This document shows positions 19,174-27,998 of a stretch of 64,000 bases of DNA, piece by piece. The first letter of the stretch is position 1. Every line of letters starts with the position of its first letter. Source of the DNA: Leptospira fainei serovar Hurstbridge str. BUT 6 (GTDB taxonomy: Bacteria > Spirochaetota > Leptospiria > Leptospirales > Leptospiraceae); assembly GCF_000306235.2 (NCBI RefSeq), contig NZ_AKWZ02000003.1, forward strand, positions 310,001 to 374,000. Reading direction: 5' to 3'. Below the pieces are notes generated by a model, which had not been told where the DNA came from, searched no databases, and saw nothing but the letters and a program-made list of their open reading frames with translations. Made by a program: the position numbers and the translations under genes.

Positions 19174-21057
19174 ATGAGTTCTCGTTATGAGGACTTACGG
19201 GAGTCCTTGCAAAAGGAGCGCGAAGCTGAAGTAGCGCGTTATAAGGAAGGGCTTGCTAAAGCAGATATAGGCGACCGAATCTCTGCAGGGATTTGCATTT
19301 ACCCCATCGTATTTGAAGATTCGGAAGTCGGCCCGGAGGGGAATTGGCGAGTATTTCTTCGTCCTACTAAAGCCAGAGGGGTGCCTGAAGCTTTCCGCGC
19401 CGGAGCTCCTGTTCGTCTCTTTAAAGAGTCCGAGGAGCTTACGTCGGTTTTATTAAAATGCTCGGATGATTCCTATACTCTAACCCTTGAAGAAGTTCCG
19501 GACTGGATAGAAGAAGGAAAGCTCGGATTGGAAATCCTTCCGGATGAGACCAGCTATAGGGAATGGGATCGTGCGCTTCAAAAAATCATTCATTCGGAAC
19601 GAGGAACGAGAGCGAAGTTTTTCGCGGATTTGTTTCTGGACGAAATCGAATTAAAATTTCCTAATTTTACCGAGGAATCCGGCATCTCACCGGAATTTAA
19701 CGATTCGCAAAGAAGAGCTATTTCAGCCATTTTAGAGACTGAAGATTTAATTCTGCTTCACGGTCCGCCGGGAACGGGAAAAACCAAAACGATCACGGAA
19801 GCGATTCGGATCTTGGTGGACCGAGGTAAGAAAATTATAGCATCCGCTCCTACGAATGCCGCTACAGATCTTCTTGCAGAATCGCTCGGAAAGATGGGAG
19901 TTTCCACTCTCAGAATCGGACATCCGGCGCGAATGAGTGAATCCGTTTTAAGCGTATCACTGGATGCTAACTTAAATCGACACCCTGATTTCAAACTGAT
20001 AGAACGGGATAAAAAGGAAATCGCCGAGTTATTAAAAAAAGCCGGGAAATACAAGCGAACCTTCGGTAAGGAAGAAGCGGAAGAGAGGAAACGCCTCTAT
20101 CAGGAAGCAAAGGAACTTAGGAAGGGTATTCGAGAGAGACAAAAAATTCTAGTCAGATATTTATTGGAATCCCATCCGGTGATCGTTTCAACGCATACCG
20201 GCGCATCTTCTTCTTTATTAGATAAATTAAGTTTTGATTATGCGATATTGGACGAGGGTAGTCAAGCAACGGAACCCTCATCTTGGATCCCGATTCTTCG
20301 GGCAGAAAAGATCGTAATTGCTGGCGATCCTAGACAATTGCCGCCGACCGTTCTTTCCGAAGACCCTTTATTGAAAATTCCCCTAATGGAGCGTTTATTG
20401 GATCGGATGGATTCGATCGGACGAGTGTATCTGCTGGACACTCAGTATAGAATGACCGATCCGATTCAATCCTTTCCCAATCGAAGATTTTATGGCGGTC
20501 GACTCGTTTCCGGAATTTCCGAGGAAGAACGATCGGCGAATCCGTTCTCGTCCGAAACACCGGTTTTCGGTTCCAGTTTCGTATTTATCGACACCTCCGG
20601 CACAGATACCGGAGAAGAACTATTCGATGCAAGTCTCGGTAATCGTTGGGAAGCCGAGTTTACCATTTCTATTCTCAAACGTATTTTAGAGTCGGGATGG
20701 TTGCCGGAAGATCTGGTGCTAATCTCTCCGTATCGTTACCAGAGATTTTTGCTGGAGGAAATTTTACGAAGGGAATTGCCGCTCTTCGCGGAGAAGATCG
20801 AAATAGAGACGGTGGATTCATTTCAAGGAAGAGAGAAAAAAGGAGTTATCTTCAGTTTGGTTCGATCCAACACGGAAGGGAATATCGGTTTTCTTTCGGA
20901 AGAGCGTAGATGGAATGTCGGTATGACAAGAGCTAAACGATTGCTTGTTTTAATCGGAGACGGTTCTACCCTTGGAGAGCAGGAGTTTTTTCAAGATTTG
21001 ATTCAGGAAGCCGAATCTTGCGGTGAAGTCAGAACCGCATGGGAATTCTTAGATTAA
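19174..21057 (+). CDS. Upf1/IGHMBP2-like superfamily 1B helicase
   Basis: This 627-residue protein has all main SF1 helicase motifs: Walker A GPPGTGKT (197-204), DEGSQ (Walker B, from D360), GDPRQLPPT (from G384), QYRM, DSFQGRE and VGMTRAK. The N-terminal ~170 residues form the beta-barrel-type region seen in Upf1 and IGHMBP2. It probably unwinds or translocates on nucleic acid in the cytoplasm; whether the substrate is RNA or DNA is not visible. The start ATG lies six bases after the previous stop. It is convergent, with a two-base gap, to the NrsF-like gene. Confidence 0.9.
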   Translation: MSSRYEDLRESLQKEREAEVARYKEGLAKADIGDRISAGICIYPIVFEDSEVGPEGNWRVFLRPTKARGVPEAFRAGAPVRLFKESEELTSVLLKCSDDSYTLTLEEVPDWIEEGKLGLEILPDETSYREWDRALQKIIHSERGTRAKFFADLFLDEIELKFPNFTEESGISPEFNDSQRRAISAILETEDLILLHGPPGTGKTKTITEAIRILVDRGKKIIASAPTNAATDLLAESLGKMGVSTLRIGHPARMSESVLSVSLDANLNRHPDFKLIERDKKEIAELLKKAGKYKRTFGKEEAEERKRLYQEAKELRKGIRERQKILVRYLLESHPVIVSTHTGASSSLLDKLSFDYAILDEGSQATEPSSWIPILRAEKIVIAGDPRQLPPTVLSEDPLLKIPLMERLLDRMDSIGRVYLLDTQYRMTDPIQSFPNRRFYGGRLVSGISEEERSANPFSSETPVFGSSFVFIDTSGTDTGEELFDASLGNRWEAEFTISILKRILESGWLPEDLVLISPYRYQRFLLEEILRRELPLFAEKIEIETVDSFQGREKKGVIFSLVRSNTEGNIGFLSEERRWNVGMTRAKRLLVLIGDGSTLGEQEFFQDLIQEAESCGEVRTAWEFLD

Positions 21058-21059
21058 TA

Positions 21060-21692
21060 CTACCAACGCAATTTGCTACGTAACGGCAGGACGGAAATCG
21101 CAATCCAGAAAATCGTAGCAATTCCGTGGGAGAAAAGGATATGAAATCCGCTTTGATCGGGACAGATAAATTTCAGCGCTAAATTAGAACCGGCTAGTAA
21201 AAAGCTCAAAATTGCCAAGGAGGCCAGGAGAGGATTGCTTGGAATCATCTTACGAATCCAGAATGTCGCGAATCCTCCTAAGGCCAAGGAAAAGACCCCT
21301 AAGAGAAGAGGGCATACTCCAATATGAGTGGAATGCGTCGTATGAATTTCTTCTATAAATTTTTCGGATGAAAATCCTAACCAAAGTGTTAGACCGACGA
21401 TAGGTAACCAAATCAATCCGGCTGAAGATTCTTCGGGAAAGGCCAATCTCGAAAGTAGATAGGCGCTAACTAATCCCCAAATTATAAAAAGCAGAGGCTC
21501 AGGCCACCAACCCGGGAAGACATTCCGAGACAGAAACAATGCAGTTCCCTGGCCTAAAGGGATTGCAAGCGCAAGCAAGGAGGTCCAAATCAAAAATAAA
21601 ATCCCTTGCCGTAAAGGGCGTGTCGGTTTTAAATCCGTTCCCAACGAAAGAATCAGTTTCTCCGATCGATCGGAATCGCTTGGCAAAGACAT
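21060..21692 (-). CDS. NrsF-type (DUF1109) anti-sigma factor, membrane protein
   Basis: This 210-residue protein has six hydrophobic segments. Two cysteines sit in the DUF1109 motif positions: GVCPLLLG (C127) and KFICPDQSGFH (C177), about 50 residues apart. NrsF proteins hold a partner ECF sigma factor at the membrane and release it under heavy-metal or oxidative stress sensed by the paired cysteines. The gene is divergent from an ECF sigma gene with 127 bases between. The ATG follows GAGGAATA. The overall similarity is modest, so the assignment rests on topology, the Cys motifs and the neighbour. Confidence 0.75.
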   Translation of the reverse strand: MSLPSDSDRSEKLILSLGTDLKPTRPLRQGILFLIWTSLLALAIPLGQGTALFLSRNVFPGWWPEPLLFIIWGLVSAYLLSRLAFPEESSAGLIWLPIVGLTLWLGFSSEKFIEEIHTTHSTHIGVCPLLLGVFSLALGGFATFWIRKMIPSNPLLASLAILSFLLAGSNLALKFICPDQSGFHILFSHGIATIFWIAISVLPLRSKLRW

Positions 21693-21819
21693 TATTCCTC
21701 TTCCCCCCTTTTTTGTTTTTCCACTTTAGAACAAGAAAGATTGGACAATCCTTAAAATCCAGTCGAAATGTTCTTTCGGTCGCTCAATTTAAGATTCGTT
21801 TTACCTGGAATAAAGTTAC

Positions 21820-22404
21820 ATGTCTGAAAAAGCGAAAATTTGGGAAACTCTTGCGATTCGGATGAAGAAATCGCAAGACGGTGATTCCCGGGAATATGAG
21901 CTTCTTCTTAGGCAAGTTCGAGATATTCTAAGGGCCTTCTTAATTTCTAGAATCTCCAACATCGATGATCGAGAGGATTTGCTTCAGGAAATCCTGATCG
22001 GTATTCATAGGGCCAAGAATTCATACCGCCCGGATCGACCTTTTGCGCCATGGCTTTTTTCGATCGCTAGATATAAGACAATCGATCACCTTCGAAAATC
22101 AAAGAAAAGGGATCGTACGGTTTTGGCAGAAATGGAAGATTTTGCTCAAATACAAATTCCGGAAAAAGAAGAAGCCTGGATGCTTGCGGATGGAATCGAG
22201 ACCTGGCTCTCCGTCTTGGATGAGCGACAAAAAGAAATTCTGAAGATGGCGAAAATTCACGGTTATAGCATTCGGGAAATTTCGGAAAAAACCGGCCTTT
22301 CCGAATCGAACGTGAAGGTGATTGTACATAGGTCTGTTCAAAAAATTCGCAAAGTTTTTTCGGGAGAAGAGGGATCCCAAACCGGTCCTGGGACGTCCAA
22401 GTAA
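21820..22404 (+). CDS. ECF-type RNA polymerase sigma factor
   Basis: This 194-residue sigma factor has region 2 (DDREDLLQEILIGIH and PFAPWLFSIARYKTIDHLRK) and region 4 (LDERQKEILKMAKIHGYS, then the helix-turn-helix SESNVKVIVHRSVQKIRK), with no region 1 or 3. It should direct transcription of a stress regulon, held in check by the divergent NrsF-like protein. The next gene begins 6 bases after its stop, so the sigma gene leads a compact run through FemAB-like, clpS, clpA and ggt. Confidence 0.93.
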   Translation: MSEKAKIWETLAIRMKKSQDGDSREYELLLRQVRDILRAFLISRISNIDDREDLLQEILIGIHRAKNSYRPDRPFAPWLFSIARYKTIDHLRKSKKRDRTVLAEMEDFAQIQIPEKEEAWMLADGIETWLSVLDERQKEILKMAKIHGYSIREISEKTGLSESNVKVIVHRSVQKIRKVFSGEEGSQTGPGTSK

Positions 22405-22410
22405 TAGGGC

Positions 22411-23583
22411 ATGTCCTATTTTCCCAAAGCAAGATCTATCGACTCTGTTCAAGACCTTTCCATTCAGGATTGGAATAGAATCAGCGATCCTAATAATCCT
22501 TTTTCGGATTATGAATTTTATGCTGCATTGGAATCGACTTCTTGCGTTGGCGATCGCACATCCTGGCAACCGAAATATATAATTGCGGAAGATTCCGGAG
22601 GGTTGCATTCCGCGTTTCCTTTTTTTCTAAAATACGATTCTTATGGGGAATATATATTCGATCATGCCTGGGCGAATTTCTTCGCCCAAAACGATCTAGA
22701 ATATTATCCTAAGGGATTAATTGCCTATCCGTTTACACCGGTAACAGGACGCAGAATCCTTCGTCGCGAAGGAGTTTCCGTGGCGGAGGCGCTCGATGTT
22801 CTACTTCCGGAGTTAATGCGAGCTTCGAAAGAGGAGAATCTCTCGAGTCTCCATTTTCTATTTTTGGAAGAAGACGAGGCGATCGAACTGAGTAAGAGAG
22901 GTTTTGCCACTCGCATAACTCATCAATATCATTGGCAAAATAGGGATTATTCTGATTTCGATTCTTTCTTAAGCGAATTCCGTTCTAAGAAAAGGATGCA
23001 GATTCGTAAGGAGCGGGAAAACGTTCGCGAATCAGGAATTCAAATCAGGATCGTCGAAGGAGATTCGATTTCTAAATCCCAGATGGATTCCATGTTTCGA
23101 TTCTATACTGACACTTATTCTCGGAAATGGGGATCGCCCTATTTGAATCTAGCTTTTTTCCGCGAGGCTTGGCAGACATTTAGAGATAAGATAGTTTTGA
23201 TTCTGGCCGAAAAAGGCGGAGAAACGATCGGCGGTACATTGAATCTCCGAAAAGGAAATAAATTCTACGGGCGCTATTGGGGGTCGAATGGGCATTATCC
23301 TTTCTTACATTTTGAATGTTGTTATTACGCGCCGATCGAATATTCCATTCGTAAAGGAATTCGGACTTTCGAGGCAGGCGCGCAAGGTGAACAGAAATTT
23401 TTGAGAGGTTTTCCGGCAGTTCCCACGTACAGTTCGCATTTTATTTTCCATTCGGGAGCTCGAAATGCGATTGAACGATTCTTGGAAAACGAAAGAATGC
23501 ATATGCAGGAAATGATCCTGGAGACGAACGAACATTCGCCTTTAAGAGAAGTTCCCGGAGCGTCCGACAAGGAAGCGAAATGA
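22411..23583 (+). CDS. FemAB-like / GNAT-fold N-acyltransferase family protein
   Basis: This 390-residue protein matches the family annotated as peptidoglycan biosynthesis/recognition (FemAB_like): motifs FDHAWANFF, YYPKGLIAYPFTPVTGRR and a C-terminal GRYWGSNGHYPFLHFECCYY region. Such proteins have a doubled GNAT fold; real substrates are mostly unknown. ATG at 22411 follows AGGG. The stop overlaps the clpS ATG, so it is translationally coupled to clpS, an arrangement that might link aminoacyl or N-end modification to ClpS recognition (inference). Confidence 0.87.
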   Translation: MSYFPKARSIDSVQDLSIQDWNRISDPNNPFSDYEFYAALESTSCVGDRTSWQPKYIIAEDSGGLHSAFPFFLKYDSYGEYIFDHAWANFFAQNDLEYYPKGLIAYPFTPVTGRRILRREGVSVAEALDVLLPELMRASKEENLSSLHFLFLEEDEAIELSKRGFATRITHQYHWQNRDYSDFDSFLSEFRSKKRMQIRKERENVRESGIQIRIVEGDSISKSQMDSMFRFYTDTYSRKWGSPYLNLAFFREAWQTFRDKIVLILAEKGGETIGGTLNLRKGNKFYGRYWGSNGHYPFLHFECCYYAPIEYSIRKGIRTFEAGAQGEQKFLRGFPAVPTYSSHFIFHSGARNAIERFLENERMHMQEMILETNEHSPLREVPGASDKEAK

Positions 23584-23915
23584 GCGAGGTCTATCGTTTC
23601 GACACGGAAGAGCAAGTCCTAACCAAGGAGAAGCTCAAATTGAAGAAGCCGCCTAAATATAGGGTGGTCATTCTAAACGACGATTATACTCCCATGGAGT
23701 TCGTAGTTTGGATTTTACGGGTGGTATTTTATCGTACCGCCGCTGAAAGCGAAAAAATTATGCTTCAAGCTCATACGACCGGGAAGGCACTTTGTGGAGT
23801 CTATTCTCATGACGTGGCCAAGACCAAGGTAGCTGAAACACATAAACTTGCTGAACAACACGGCCATCCACTTCAATGCCAGATGGAAATTGAAGAGGGG
23901 GAGGAGGAACCATGA
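23580..23915 (+). CDS. clpS: ClpS adaptor of the Clp protease
   Basis: ClpS delivers proteins with destabilising N-terminal residues to ClpA-ClpP. The 111-residue protein has the N-degron pocket motif ILNDDYTPMEFV and the GVYSHDVAKTK loop. It overlaps the gene before it and clpA after it by four bases each (ATGA), giving strict translational coupling with its partner ATPase. Confidence 0.97.
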   Translation: MSEVYRFDTEEQVLTKEKLKLKKPPKYRVVILNDDYTPMEFVVWILRVVFYRTAAESEKIMLQAHTTGKALCGVYSHDVAKTKVAETHKLAEQHGHPLQCQMEIEEGEEEP

Positions 23916-26161
23916 CCCTATCCGAAGATCTAGAGAGAAGTCTAAACCAAGCTCGAATCGAAGCAGTAAAACGAAGAAACGAATACATTACTCTGGAGCA
24001 TATGCTTCTAGCTTTGACGTATGATCCGATCGGTCAGGAGGTCCTCCTCGCCTGTGGATCCGATTTGGAAGCTTTACGGAATGAATTACGAGAATATCTA
24101 GATACGGAAATGGAATCGGTTCCGGAAACGTTCGGAGAAATCGAACCCGAATACACGATAGGTGCTCAGCGAGTTCTTCAGCTGGCCGCTTTTCATGTCC
24201 AGTCCACTCAAAAGAAAAAGCTAGACGGAGGGTACGTTCTCGCCTCTCTATTTCGCGAAGATCAGTCTCATGCAGTCTTCTTTCTCTCTCGCCAAGATAT
24301 TTCCAGATTCGATGTAGTTCGTTATATTTCTCATGGAATTCGGAAGGATGGAAAGAAAGTCACGCCTGAAGGTTTGGAAGAGGCTACTAAACCCGAATCG
24401 GGGAATCCGCTCAAAGACTTTTGCGTGGATTTAACGGAGAAGGCTAGGCTTGGAAAATTAGACCCTCTTGTCGGACGGTCGGAAGAGATCGATAGAACCA
24501 TTCATATTCTTGCCAGACGGAGAAAAAACAATCCCATCTTCGTAGGAGATGCAGGTGTCGGTAAGACTGCAATCGTTGAAGGATTGGCGTTGAATATCGT
24601 TGCAGGAAAGGTTCCGGAATCGTTAAAGCAAACGCGGATTTTTTCGCTGGATATGGGATTGCTATTGGCCGGAACCAAATTTCGTGGTGAGTTTGAAGAG
24701 AGATTGAAGAATGTCGTGCAAGCGGTTACCGCAGATTCGAATCATGTTCTCTTTGTGGACGAAATTCACACGATCATCGGTGCGGGCGCCGTTTCGGGAG
24801 GTTCCTTAGACGCTTCGAACCTGCTCAAGCCGGCCTTGGCCAACGGAGAATTGCGCTGTATCGGAACTACTACTTACAAGGAATACAAAGCCATCTTTGA
24901 GAAAGATCATGCACTTTCCCGCCGGTTTCAAAAAGTGGAAGTCAACGAGCCGAGTGTGGACGAAACCATTCGAATTCTAAAGGGTCTTCTTCCTAAATAC
25001 GAGGAATTCCATGCGGTAAAATATTCCTCTCAAGCGGTGGAAGAAGCCGCTAGATTGGCGGATCGGTATATTCTGGATAGAAAGCTTCCGGATAAGGCCA
25101 TCGATCTCATCGACGAAGCCGGCGCCAAAGTAAAGATTCGATCTTCGGCGAAAAGTAAAACCGTTACCGTTAAGGATGTCGAAGATCTAGTTTCCAAGAT
25201 CGCAAAAGTCCCGACTCGTACCGTAAAAGCCGACGATCGCGACAAACTCAAAGAGCTGGATGTAGAGCTTAAAAAACGTATTTACGGTCAGGACAGGGCC
25301 GTTCAAGAGATCGTTCAAGCAATTCGCTTATCAAGAAGCGGTTTATCGGAACCGGGTAAACCGGTCGGCTCCTTCCTTTTTGCGGGACCTACAGGCGTCG
25401 GTAAAACAGAGCTATCCAAACAATTGGCATCGATTCTGGGTGTGGAGTTTATCAGGTTCGATATGAGCGAATACATGGAAAAACATACGGTATCTCGTTT
25501 GATAGGATCACCGCCCGGCTATGTAGGCTTTGAGCAGGGGGGACAATTGACGGATGCAATTGTTCGAACTCCTCATTGCGTCCTGCTTCTGGATGAAATC
25601 GAAAAGGCTCATGAAGATATTTATAATATTCTTCTGCAAATTATGGATCATGCAACTTTAACCGATAACAACGGAAGAAAAGCGGATTTTAAGCAAGTGA
25701 TATTAATTATGACGACGAACACCGGAGCACGGGAACGAGCGGCAAATCCGTTAGGATTCGAGAATACGGCATTACTCGATCGCGGTTTAAAAGCGATCGA
25801 GAGGCAGTTTTCCCCGGAATTTCGAAATCGTCTAACTGCCATCATCGAATTTGCGTCGCTCGAAGAAAACGTCGTTTCTCGAGTTGTTCGTAAACAGTTG
25901 GAGCTTTTAGAGGATCGCTTAAAAGAAAAACGGATCTCTCTGGAATACGAAGACAATGTTCTATTGTTTATCGCTAGGAAAGCATACGACCCATTATTCG
26001 GCGCGAGACCTGTGCAAAGATGGATCGATTCGAATATCTCCAAAAAGCTTTCCGAAGAGATCTTGTTCGGAGAACTTAGAAGCGGTGGACGTGTATTACT
26101 TCGGGAAGTAGATAACGAATTGACTTTGACGTTTTTCCCACACGAGCAAGTAACAAAGTGA
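23912..26161 (+). CDS. clpA: ATP-dependent Clp protease ATP-binding subunit ClpA
   Basis: ClpA is the hexameric unfoldase that feeds substrates to ClpP. The 749-residue protein has the N-domain (1-145) that binds ClpS, AAA+ module 1 with GDAGVGKT (212-219), and AAA+ module 2 with GPTGVGKT (492-499). It lacks the long middle coiled coil of ClpB. clpP itself is not in the window. Its last codon overlaps a possible GTG start of ggt. Confidence 0.97.
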   Translation: MTLSEDLERSLNQARIEAVKRRNEYITLEHMLLALTYDPIGQEVLLACGSDLEALRNELREYLDTEMESVPETFGEIEPEYTIGAQRVLQLAAFHVQSTQKKKLDGGYVLASLFREDQSHAVFFLSRQDISRFDVVRYISHGIRKDGKKVTPEGLEEATKPESGNPLKDFCVDLTEKARLGKLDPLVGRSEEIDRTIHILARRRKNNPIFVGDAGVGKTAIVEGLALNIVAGKVPESLKQTRIFSLDMGLLLAGTKFRGEFEERLKNVVQAVTADSNHVLFVDEIHTIIGAGAVSGGSLDASNLLKPALANGELRCIGTTTYKEYKAIFEKDHALSRRFQKVEVNEPSVDETIRILKGLLPKYEEFHAVKYSSQAVEEAARLADRYILDRKLPDKAIDLIDEAGAKVKIRSSAKSKTVTVKDVEDLVSKIAKVPTRTVKADDRDKLKELDVELKKRIYGQDRAVQEIVQAIRLSRSGLSEPGKPVGSFLFAGPTGVGKTELSKQLASILGVEFIRFDMSEYMEKHTVSRLIGSPPGYVGFEQGGQLTDAIVRTPHCVLLLDEIEKAHEDIYNILLQIMDHATLTDNNGRKADFKQVILIMTTNTGARERAANPLGFENTALLDRGLKAIERQFSPEFRNRLTAIIEFASLEENVVSRVVRKQLELLEDRLKEKRISLEYEDNVLLFIARKAYDPLFGARPVQRWIDSNISKKLSEEILFGELRSGGRVLLREVDNELTLTFFPHEQVTK

Positions 26162-26163
26162 TC

Positions 26164-27927
26164 ATGATTCAAAGTAAAGGTGACCTACTTTCCAAAAAAT
26201 CAGTTCTTCTCGTTTTCGTTCTATTAAGCGTATTCTCTTCCTGTAAAGATAATTACCTTACGATCGAGGGACGTAAGGTTTCTACGGAAGGGTTAGTCGC
26301 GCCGAAGTCCGGCGTTTCCGCCAAACGACTCTTTGCGGAATCTAAGAATGTCATGATTTCCACAGATTCAACGGAAGCCTCTCGGGCAGGTTTGGATATT
26401 TATAAAAAAGGGGGGAATGCGGTGGACGTAGCCATCGCGGCTTCCTTTGCAGTTTCCGTTACTCGTCCTCAATCCACCGGGATAGGGGGAGGAGGATTTT
26501 TACTCCTACACGACTCGCGGAGTAAGAAGACATACGCCTTTGATTTTAGAGAACGAGCTCCCCATGCCGCATCCAGGGATATGTACAAAGAAAAACCGAA
26601 AGAAGATTCTCTGCTCGGTTATCGATCCGTAGGCGTTCCAGGTACGGTTGCCGGATTGGTAAAAGTTCATAGACGATTCGGGAAATTGTCTTTGCAAGAA
26701 GTCATAGCGCCGGCAATTCGCTTGGCCGAAGAAGGATTTCCGATTTATCCGAATTTGCGGGAGGCGATTCAGGAATCTTCCGACGATATGAGTCCGGGAA
26801 TGAAGGAAATATTCATTCCGAAGGGCCAGATACCGAATATCGGGGAAATTTTCGTCCAGAAAGACTTAGCTAAAACTTTGAGAATTATCTCAGAAACAGG
26901 CGATCGAGATTTTTACAATGGCGGGATCGCCCAAAGTCTAGGAAAATTAATGAGGGAGCAAGGAGGGACGATCTTTGAAAACGATTTGGCTTCGTATCAA
27001 GTCAGGGAATCCGCTCCGTTGGAAATCGAATACAGGGGCTATAGAATACGCACCATGTTCCCGCCTTCTTCCGGGGTTCATATGCTAACTATGCTGCGGA
27101 TGCTGGAAACGAAGAAATTGAAGGAATTATATAAAGCTTCCAAGGCGGATTATTATCATTTTTTAGCGGAAGTTATGCGGAGAGGATACTCGGATCGAGC
27201 GGTAGTAGGAGGCGATCCGAATTACACGAAGGTCCCGGTAGCCCTTTTACTTTCTCCCGAATATGCATTGGCGAAAATTTCCGATTTTAAACCGGGATTG
27301 TCGACGCCGAGCGCCGACTATTTGGATCGTTTAAATTTAAGAGCGGAATCTCCGCAGACGACTCATGTCTCCGTCGTCGATTCGGAAGGAAATGCAGTTT
27401 CTACGACTCAATCGGTAAATTATCGATTCGGAGCCGCAGTCATTTTAGACGGTTATGGATTCGTATTAAACGATACTATGGACGACTTCAGTAGATCTCC
27501 GGGCGAACCGAACGTTTATGGACTAATCGGAGCGGAAGCGAATTCGATTCGTCCCGGTAAGACCCCTTTAAGTTCCATGTCTCCTACAATCGTGATGAAA
27601 GAAGGTGAAACCTTTCTTGTTACCGGCGCTCCCGGAGGCTCTTATATAGTGAATGCGGTTTTGCAATCTCTTCTGTTCAATCTTGACTTTCAGCTGACTT
27701 TGTATGAATCAGTTGCCAAAGCGAGAATTCATCATCAATTCTTTCCGGACGCTTTATACATTGAGGGCGCTGCAATGGATACCGCCGTTTCCAATCAGCT
27801 TAAGTCTAAAAAGCATGAGATTCGCGTCGGCCCCAATTTTGCGAAATTATTTTCGGTTAAACGGGAGAAGGGCGTATTGTACGGCGCGGCCGATCCGAGG
27901 GGGGACGGAGTTCCCATGGGCGAATAG
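26164..27927 (+). CDS. ggt: gamma-glutamyltransferase, predicted lipoprotein
   Basis: GGT removes or transfers the gamma-glutamyl group of glutathione outside the cytoplasm. The precursor is about 587 residues with a lipoprotein signal ending in FSSC. The autoprocessing site and nucleophile Thr is visible in PQTTHVSVVDSEGNAVS, and GSGG-type loops are present (GIGGGGFLLLHD, APGGSYI). Lipid anchoring is unusual because most bacterial GGTs are soluble and periplasmic. A GTG at 26158 overlapping the clpA stop is an alternative start to the ATG at 26164. It directly precedes the glutathione synthesis genes. Confidence 0.93.
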   Translation: MIQSKGDLLSKKSVLLVFVLLSVFSSCKDNYLTIEGRKVSTEGLVAPKSGVSAKRLFAESKNVMISTDSTEASRAGLDIYKKGGNAVDVAIAASFAVSVTRPQSTGIGGGGFLLLHDSRSKKTYAFDFRERAPHAASRDMYKEKPKEDSLLGYRSVGVPGTVAGLVKVHRRFGKLSLQEVIAPAIRLAEEGFPIYPNLREAIQESSDDMSPGMKEIFIPKGQIPNIGEIFVQKDLAKTLRIISETGDRDFYNGGIAQSLGKLMREQGGTIFENDLASYQVRESAPLEIEYRGYRIRTMFPPSSGVHMLTMLRMLETKKLKELYKASKADYYHFLAEVMRRGYSDRAVVGGDPNYTKVPVALLLSPEYALAKISDFKPGLSTPSADYLDRLNLRAESPQTTHVSVVDSEGNAVSTTQSVNYRFGAAVILDGYGFVLNDTMDDFSRSPGEPNVYGLIGAEANSIRPGKTPLSSMSPTIVMKEGETFLVTGAPGGSYIVNAVLQSLLFNLDFQLTLYESVAKARIHHQFFPDALYIEGAAMDTAVSNQLKSKKHEIRVGPNFAKLFSVKREKGVLYGAADPRGDGVPMGE

Positions 27928-27958
27928 GCTGTCCGAATAATATTTACAAAAATGAAAA

Positions 27959-27982
27959 GTTTAAAAGTTTAAACGTTTAAAC
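27959..27982. promoter_or_regulatory. three tandem GTTTAAA(A/C) units, candidate operator of gshA
   Basis: The units GTTTAAAA, GTTTAAAC and GTTTAAAC abut head to tail. The last two form a perfect 18-base palindrome together with flanking bases (27966-27983, centre CG). They lie 16 bases before the gshA ATG, where a repressor could block transcription or translation initiation. This is seen directly; the role as an operator is inference. Confidence 0.45.
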
Positions 27983-27998
27983 TAATTAGGAAGATTGC

